Shown here piece after piece: positions 13,427-15,547 of a stretch of DNA of 15,547 nucleotides. Made by a program: the position numbers and the translations under genes. Position 1 is the first letter of the stretch; each line of letters starts with the position of its first letter. Source of the DNA: JBDKGV01 sp039798005 (GTDB lineage: Bacteria; Fibrobacterota; Fibrobacteria; UBA5070); the NCBI GenBank assembly GCA_039798005.1, contig JBDKGV010000069.1, positions 1 through 15,547 on the forward strand. The letters are read 5' to 3'. The notes beneath the pieces were generated by a model that ran no database searches, was not told the DNA's origin, and saw only the letters and a list, made by a program, of their open reading frames with translations.

Positions 13427-13733
13427 TTGGCTGGGAAACTGGCTGGCAGGCCGCTTCCCATGGTCACTTCCGCACCGCCTGCAATCCGCCCACGAGCAGA
13501 TGCTGGCCGCATGGCGAACTGCCGATCCCACCGGTCCCGAACGATCCCGCCTGCTGGGTCAGCAGTGGTTCACCTGGAGCGACATCCAAGCCAACGCATT
13601 GGCCTACCGCGCGTGGATCTCCCGGTTCCCCCCGGAAGGTTTCTCCCGTTGGGTCGACCCCTTGGGACGCCCACGCCCCAACCCGGTGGGAACCTTCCAA
13701 TCCAGGAAAGCCCTGCTGCTGAAGGAGTGGTGA
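13416..13733 (+). CDS. Possible C-terminal portion of the TolC-like protein in another frame
   Basis: This 105-residue frame starts at an ATG 11 bp before the end of the previous gene and in a different frame. Its sequence (WLAGRFPWSLPHRLQSAHEQMLAAW, then QQWFTWSDIQANALAYRAW) parallels the strand, Pro turn and helix of the first TolC-like repeat (VRWSVPLWGPSQRL, then LRHLYVDAWNARR). It therefore reads as the second-repeat helices of the same protein, separated by a net one-base insertion or two-base deletion near 13416-13426. There is no signal peptide of its own. Three explanations remain: a sequencing or assembly error, a true disrupting mutation, or a separate coupled polypeptide. The first two seem likelier. 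No clear Shine-Dalgarno precedes the ATG. Confidence 0.5.
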   Translation: MPDDWLGNWLAGRFPWSLPHRLQSAHEQMLAAWRTADPTGPERSRLLGQQWFTWSDIQANALAYRAWISRFPPEGFSRWVDPLGRPRPNPVGTFQSRKALLLKEW

Positions 13734-13762
13734 GCGCCCCGCTTGAGACGCTCCTTCTCACC
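13721..13762. terminator. Possible bidirectional hairpin at the convergent junction
   Basis: Overlapping inverted repeats lie between the TolC-like and Rpn genes: GAAGGAG at 13721-13727 with CTCCTTC at 13751-13757, GGTGAG at 13729-13734 with CTCACC at 13757-13762, and GAGCG at 13732-13736 with CGCTC at 13749-13753. The position between two convergent stops suits a terminator, but there is no T-run and the arms compete, so this is weak. Confidence 0.25.
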
Positions 13763-13773
13763 CGGCAATCAAT

Positions 13774-14721
13774 TCACTTGGCTTCCAAGTCCTCGGGTTT
13801 CACACCGGTAGCGCTGGTGATGATCTCCCACGAGACGCCGTGCTCCACAAGCTTGCGAGCATCTTCCAAGGCCTTGGCTCGGATGCCCTCAGCAATGCCC
13901 TGCTCGATTCCTTCAGCTCTGCCTTCTGCCTTACCTTCTGCCTTACCTTCTGCCAGTCCAGTGGCTTTGCCAACGGCGAGTCCGGCAGCGAGTCCGGCCG
14001 CTTTGGCGTCTTCCTCCAGCATTTCCATGAACTTGGGCTTTGGCAGTTGGGTCAAGTACTTGTAGGTCATGTTGTTTTCCTCATCCGTGAATCTACCCAC
14101 TTGGGTCAGCAAAGGGAAGACCAGTTGGGTTTCTTGTTCGTTGTGAGATTGGAAGTACCGGATGATCTTGCGCAGGCGCTCCATCCGCGCAAGGGCGCCG
14201 CCCATGGCCATCAGGAAGGTCTGGGCGAGGATGTTGTTGACATCGGCCCACTCTGCGGCATCCGTGCGTGAGAGCTGGACCACGCGAGTCTGGAAGAACA
14301 GGACATCTTCTCCCAAGGCATGGCATACCAATCTGGATGAAACCTCGTGATCCTCGATCTCGGTGATCAAGGCCACCGGAATGATCTCGTGCTCCGGGAA
14401 ACGTCCCTTGAGATCCAGGAAATACTGAGCGGTGCGCAACAGATCCATGGAGCGAGCCGTGCTCCAATGCTCGGCCAAAATCAAGACAACACCGGGGCCG
14501 GATTTGAAGCGGAACTCGATGTTGAGGTCCATCACATAGCCCTTGCGGGTCAGGTCCCTCTTGCGCGTCAGTACGTTGTGGAATTGCCAGGAGACAGGTC
14601 GGCCATGGGCCCTCACGACTTCGGGCAACAGGAAGGCCAAGGTGTCATCAGGACGCATTTGAAGCAGTTCCTTGATGGCCTGGTCGGTGGAGATCTTGGG
14701 ATCTTGAGACTTGCGCGGCAT
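13774..14721 (-). CDS. Rpn-like PD-(D/E)XK nuclease family protein (putative transposase)
   Basis: This 315-residue protein fits the Rpn / PD-(D/E)XK 'recombination-promoting nuclease or putative transposase' group. The N-terminal half has the core MDLNIEF (Asp65), a strand VVLILAEHWST with Glu84, and LLRTAQYFLDL. The usual E-x-Q is E-H-W here, so one active-site position differs from the common form. Residues about 196-235 hold a helical middle (VFPLLTQVGRFTDEENN). Residues 240-282 are a low-complexity tract of Gly-Ala/Lys-Glu tetrads (AEGKAEGKAEGRAEG), typical of this family. The tail KALEDARKLVEHGVSWEIIT plus SATGVKPEDLEAK is shared with the next gene. Members are reported to cleave DNA and promote RecA-independent recombination; the role in the host is uncertain. 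ATG 14721 is preceded by a reasonable promoter. Confidence 0.8.
   Translation of the reverse strand: MPRKSQDPKISTDQAIKELLQMRPDDTLAFLLPEVVRAHGRPVSWQFHNVLTRKRDLTRKGYVMDLNIEFRFKSGPGVVLILAEHWSTARSMDLLRTAQYFLDLKGRFPEHEIIPVALITEIEDHEVSSRLVCHALGEDVLFFQTRVVQLSRTDAAEWADVNNILAQTFLMAMGGALARMERLRKIIRYFQSHNEQETQLVFPLLTQVGRFTDEENNMTYKYLTQLPKPKFMEMLEEDAKAAGLAAGLAVGKATGLAEGKAEGKAEGRAEGIEQGIAEGIRAKALEDARKLVEHGVSWEIITSATGVKPEDLEAK
13922..13954 (-). repeat. 12-bp tandem repeat in the Rpn-like gene
   Basis: Plus-strand unit CCTTCTGCCTTA occurs 2.75 times in a row, encoding the Glu-Gly-Lys-Ala tetrads on the minus strand. A second pair of near-identical 12-bp units, sharing GCGAGTCCGGC, follows at about 13976-13999. 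Being a multiple of three, slippage would change the length of the linker without breaking the frame. Confidence 0.75.
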
Positions 14722-14743
14722 GATCTGAATCTATCACAGATTG

Positions 14744-14772
14744 AACATATGAGCAATCATTTTTATGCACAA
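14744..14772 (-). promoter_or_regulatory. Predicted promoter of the Rpn-like gene
   Basis: On the minus strand, TTGTGC (14767-14772) and TATGTT (14744-14749) are separated by exactly 17 bp, in a locally AT-rich patch that stands out from the GC-rich surroundings. The -10 box lies about 22 bp from the start codon. A small inverted repeat, AATCT, five bases, AGATT at 14728-14742, sits between it and the start and could be an operator or chance. Confidence 0.5.
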
Positions 14773-14813
14773 TTTGCGGCGCCGCTGCGATCACGCTTTT
14801 GATCTGTTGCTCC

Positions 14814-14929
14814 GGGGCTCCACCCCAGACCCGGCCCACTCCCTCCGAAACCCCGACTCGCGGAGCTCACACCCGAAGGGTGGGAGAAGGGAGTGCCGCC
14901 CCCCTTGGGAATCCGCTCGCGGGGATTCC
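14814..14929. other. Gene-free region dense in short inverted repeats
   Basis: Part of the 463-bp stretch 14722-15184, in which I see no credible gene. Pairs seen are GGGG/CCCC at 14814-14826, CACTCCCT 14837-14844 with AGGGAGTG 14888-14895, CTCCG 14843-14847 with CGGAG 14861-14865, CACCC-GAA-GGGTG at 14870-14882, and GGAATCC 14908-14914 with GGATTCC 14923-14929. A GCGGCGCCGC palindrome lies just upstream at 14776-14785. The nested arrangement could be a folded RNA, a palindromic repeat element or terminator material for the upstream minus-strand gene. Confidence 0.45.
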
Positions 14930-14964
14930 ATCCCCTGCGCCCCTGATTGTGACACTCCGTCGGA

Positions 14965-15053
14965 CGCGCAGTGGTCAAATCGGGTTGCGCTTCGACGCCA
15001 TCTTACCGTAAGCGCTTCTTGAAATGGGGCGTCCGAGCTTTGACCGCTGCGCG
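14965..15053. repeat. Long inverted repeat / stem-loop
   Basis: A 15-base arm CGCGCAGTGGTCAAA at 14965-14979 pairs with TTTGACCGCTGCGCG at 15039-15053. The only mismatch is a T opposite G, which would be a G-U wobble in plus-strand RNA. Further pairs continue inward: TCGG 14980-14983 with CCGA 15033-15036, then ACGCC 14995-14999 with GGCGT 15028-15032. It could be a structured RNA, a terminator-like element or a remnant of a small mobile element with terminal inverted repeats. No open frame of interest lies inside. Confidence 0.5.
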
Positions 15054-15184
15054 GGCAAAGGGCTGTTGCCACCATCGCTTCAACTTGTCAGCACGCCCGC
15101 TGCGCGCCGGAAGACATGACATCTGCCTCTCATCGTTGAGGGGACACCTTCGAGACGGCAACCTGCCCCGATCGCGTCAATCAG

Positions 15185-15547
15185 TCACTTCGCCTCGAGG
15201 TCCTCGGGCTTGATACCGGTGGCGCTGGTGATGATCTCCCACGAGACGCCGTGCTCCACGAGCTTGCGAGCATCTTCCAAGGCCTTGGCTTGAATGCCTG
15301 CGGCAATGCCCTCTTCAAGCCCCTCCTGCTTGAACCACTCCATGATCTCGGGCATATCCATCTCCTTGAGACGCTGTTTCACTTCGCGCTGTTCAATCAC
15401 CGACAATCTACCCTCCACCACCCAGAATGCAAAGTACTTGCGGAAACCGGCCAAGTCCTCTTGAATCCGGAACGCCATCACCACATGCATCACCTGATCC
15501 ACGCGATTCGCACCCGCCATGTTCGGAGAGAACGACAGTGCCACACG
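15185..15547 (-). CDS. Rpn-like protein paralogue, C-terminal part (5' end outside window)
   Basis: The minus-strand frame is open to the right edge, giving the last 120 residues. A GTG at 15544 exists, but the frame continues beyond it and the protein begins mid-domain, so the true start lies outside. Visible parts are a helical stretch (HVVMAFRIQEDLAGFRKYFAFW, VIEQREVKQRLKEMDMPEIMEWF) and a short Glu-Gly tract (LEEGIAAGI). The tail KALEDARKLVEHGVSWEIIT then SATGIKPEDLEAK is almost identical to the neighbouring Rpn-like gene, at both protein and DNA level. It lacks the long tetrad tract of its paralogue. Assignment to the Rpn/PD-(D/E)XK family rests on this shared tail, as the nuclease core is not in the window. 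Confidence 0.7.
   Translation of the reverse strand, partial: RVALSFSPNMAGANRVDQVMHVVMAFRIQEDLAGFRKYFAFWVVEGRLSVIEQREVKQRLKEMDMPEIMEWFKQEGLEEGIAAGIQAKALEDARKLVEHGVSWEIITSATGIKPEDLEAK

Noticed and set aside
14765..15022. Short plus-strand frames in the gene-free region 14722-15184
   Set aside because: They have no ribosome binding site and an Arg/Pro/Ser-rich composition, and they run through the inverted repeats. Nothing suggests a protein.
13774..15547. Toxin-antitoxin or phage-defence pair made of the two Rpn-like genes
   Set aside because: They are paralogues, 463 bp apart, with no partner gene of antitoxin or sensor type in view; the evidence is too thin.

Overview
The window reads as a stretch of a GC-rich (about 60% G+C by eye) member of the Fibrobacterota or a close relative. 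The lineage call is an inference from family content. Three tandem genes carry the 'Fibrobacter succinogenes major paralogous' (FISUMP, TIGR02145-type) domain, and one carries the TIGR02147/DUF4423 regulator family typical of Fibrobacter and Bdellovibrio-like genomes. Most of the remaining genes encode secreted, lipid-anchored or outer-membrane proteins. No rRNA, tRNA, CRISPR array or intact insertion sequence was seen.

Layout. (1) 2-2718, plus strand: a tightly packed surface-protein operon. It holds a fibre-like protein entering from the left edge, a secreted protein with an Ig/cadherin-like and a FlgD-like domain, a small exported protein, and a small outer-membrane-barrel-like protein. 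(2) 2725-4636, minus strand: a TIGR02147 regulator followed by a lipoprotein with carboxypeptidase-regulatory-like and concanavalin/LamG-like regions. (3) 4822-8182, plus strand: three FISUMP paralogues joined by ATGA stop/start overlaps, divergent from the regulator across a 185-bp gap holding two inverted repeats. (4) 8183-10216, minus strand: a lipoprotein built from alternating chitobiase-C-terminal-like repeats and lipocalin-like modules, then a small predicted membrane protein. (5) 10432-13733, plus strand: a TackOD1-like four-CxxC protein fused to a degenerate GGDEF domain, a processive-type family 2 glycosyltransferase, and a TolC-like outer-membrane factor that appears split by a frame change. 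(6) 13774-15547, minus strand: two paralogous Rpn/PD-(D/E)XK-type proteins separated by a 463-bp gene-free region rich in inverted repeats.

How they may work together. Block 5 is the most system-like: a sensor-like cytoplasmic protein with a dead GGDEF domain, a membrane polysaccharide synthase and an outer-membrane channel form a minimal candidate exopolysaccharide synthesis and export cassette. Block 3 looks like a paralogue family expanding in place: 5' parts are nearly constant, 3' domains are variable, and the last conserved codons of each gene double as the ribosome binding site of the next. The remaining blocks supply cell-surface display. Functions assigned here rest on reading motifs by eye; no database search was possible.
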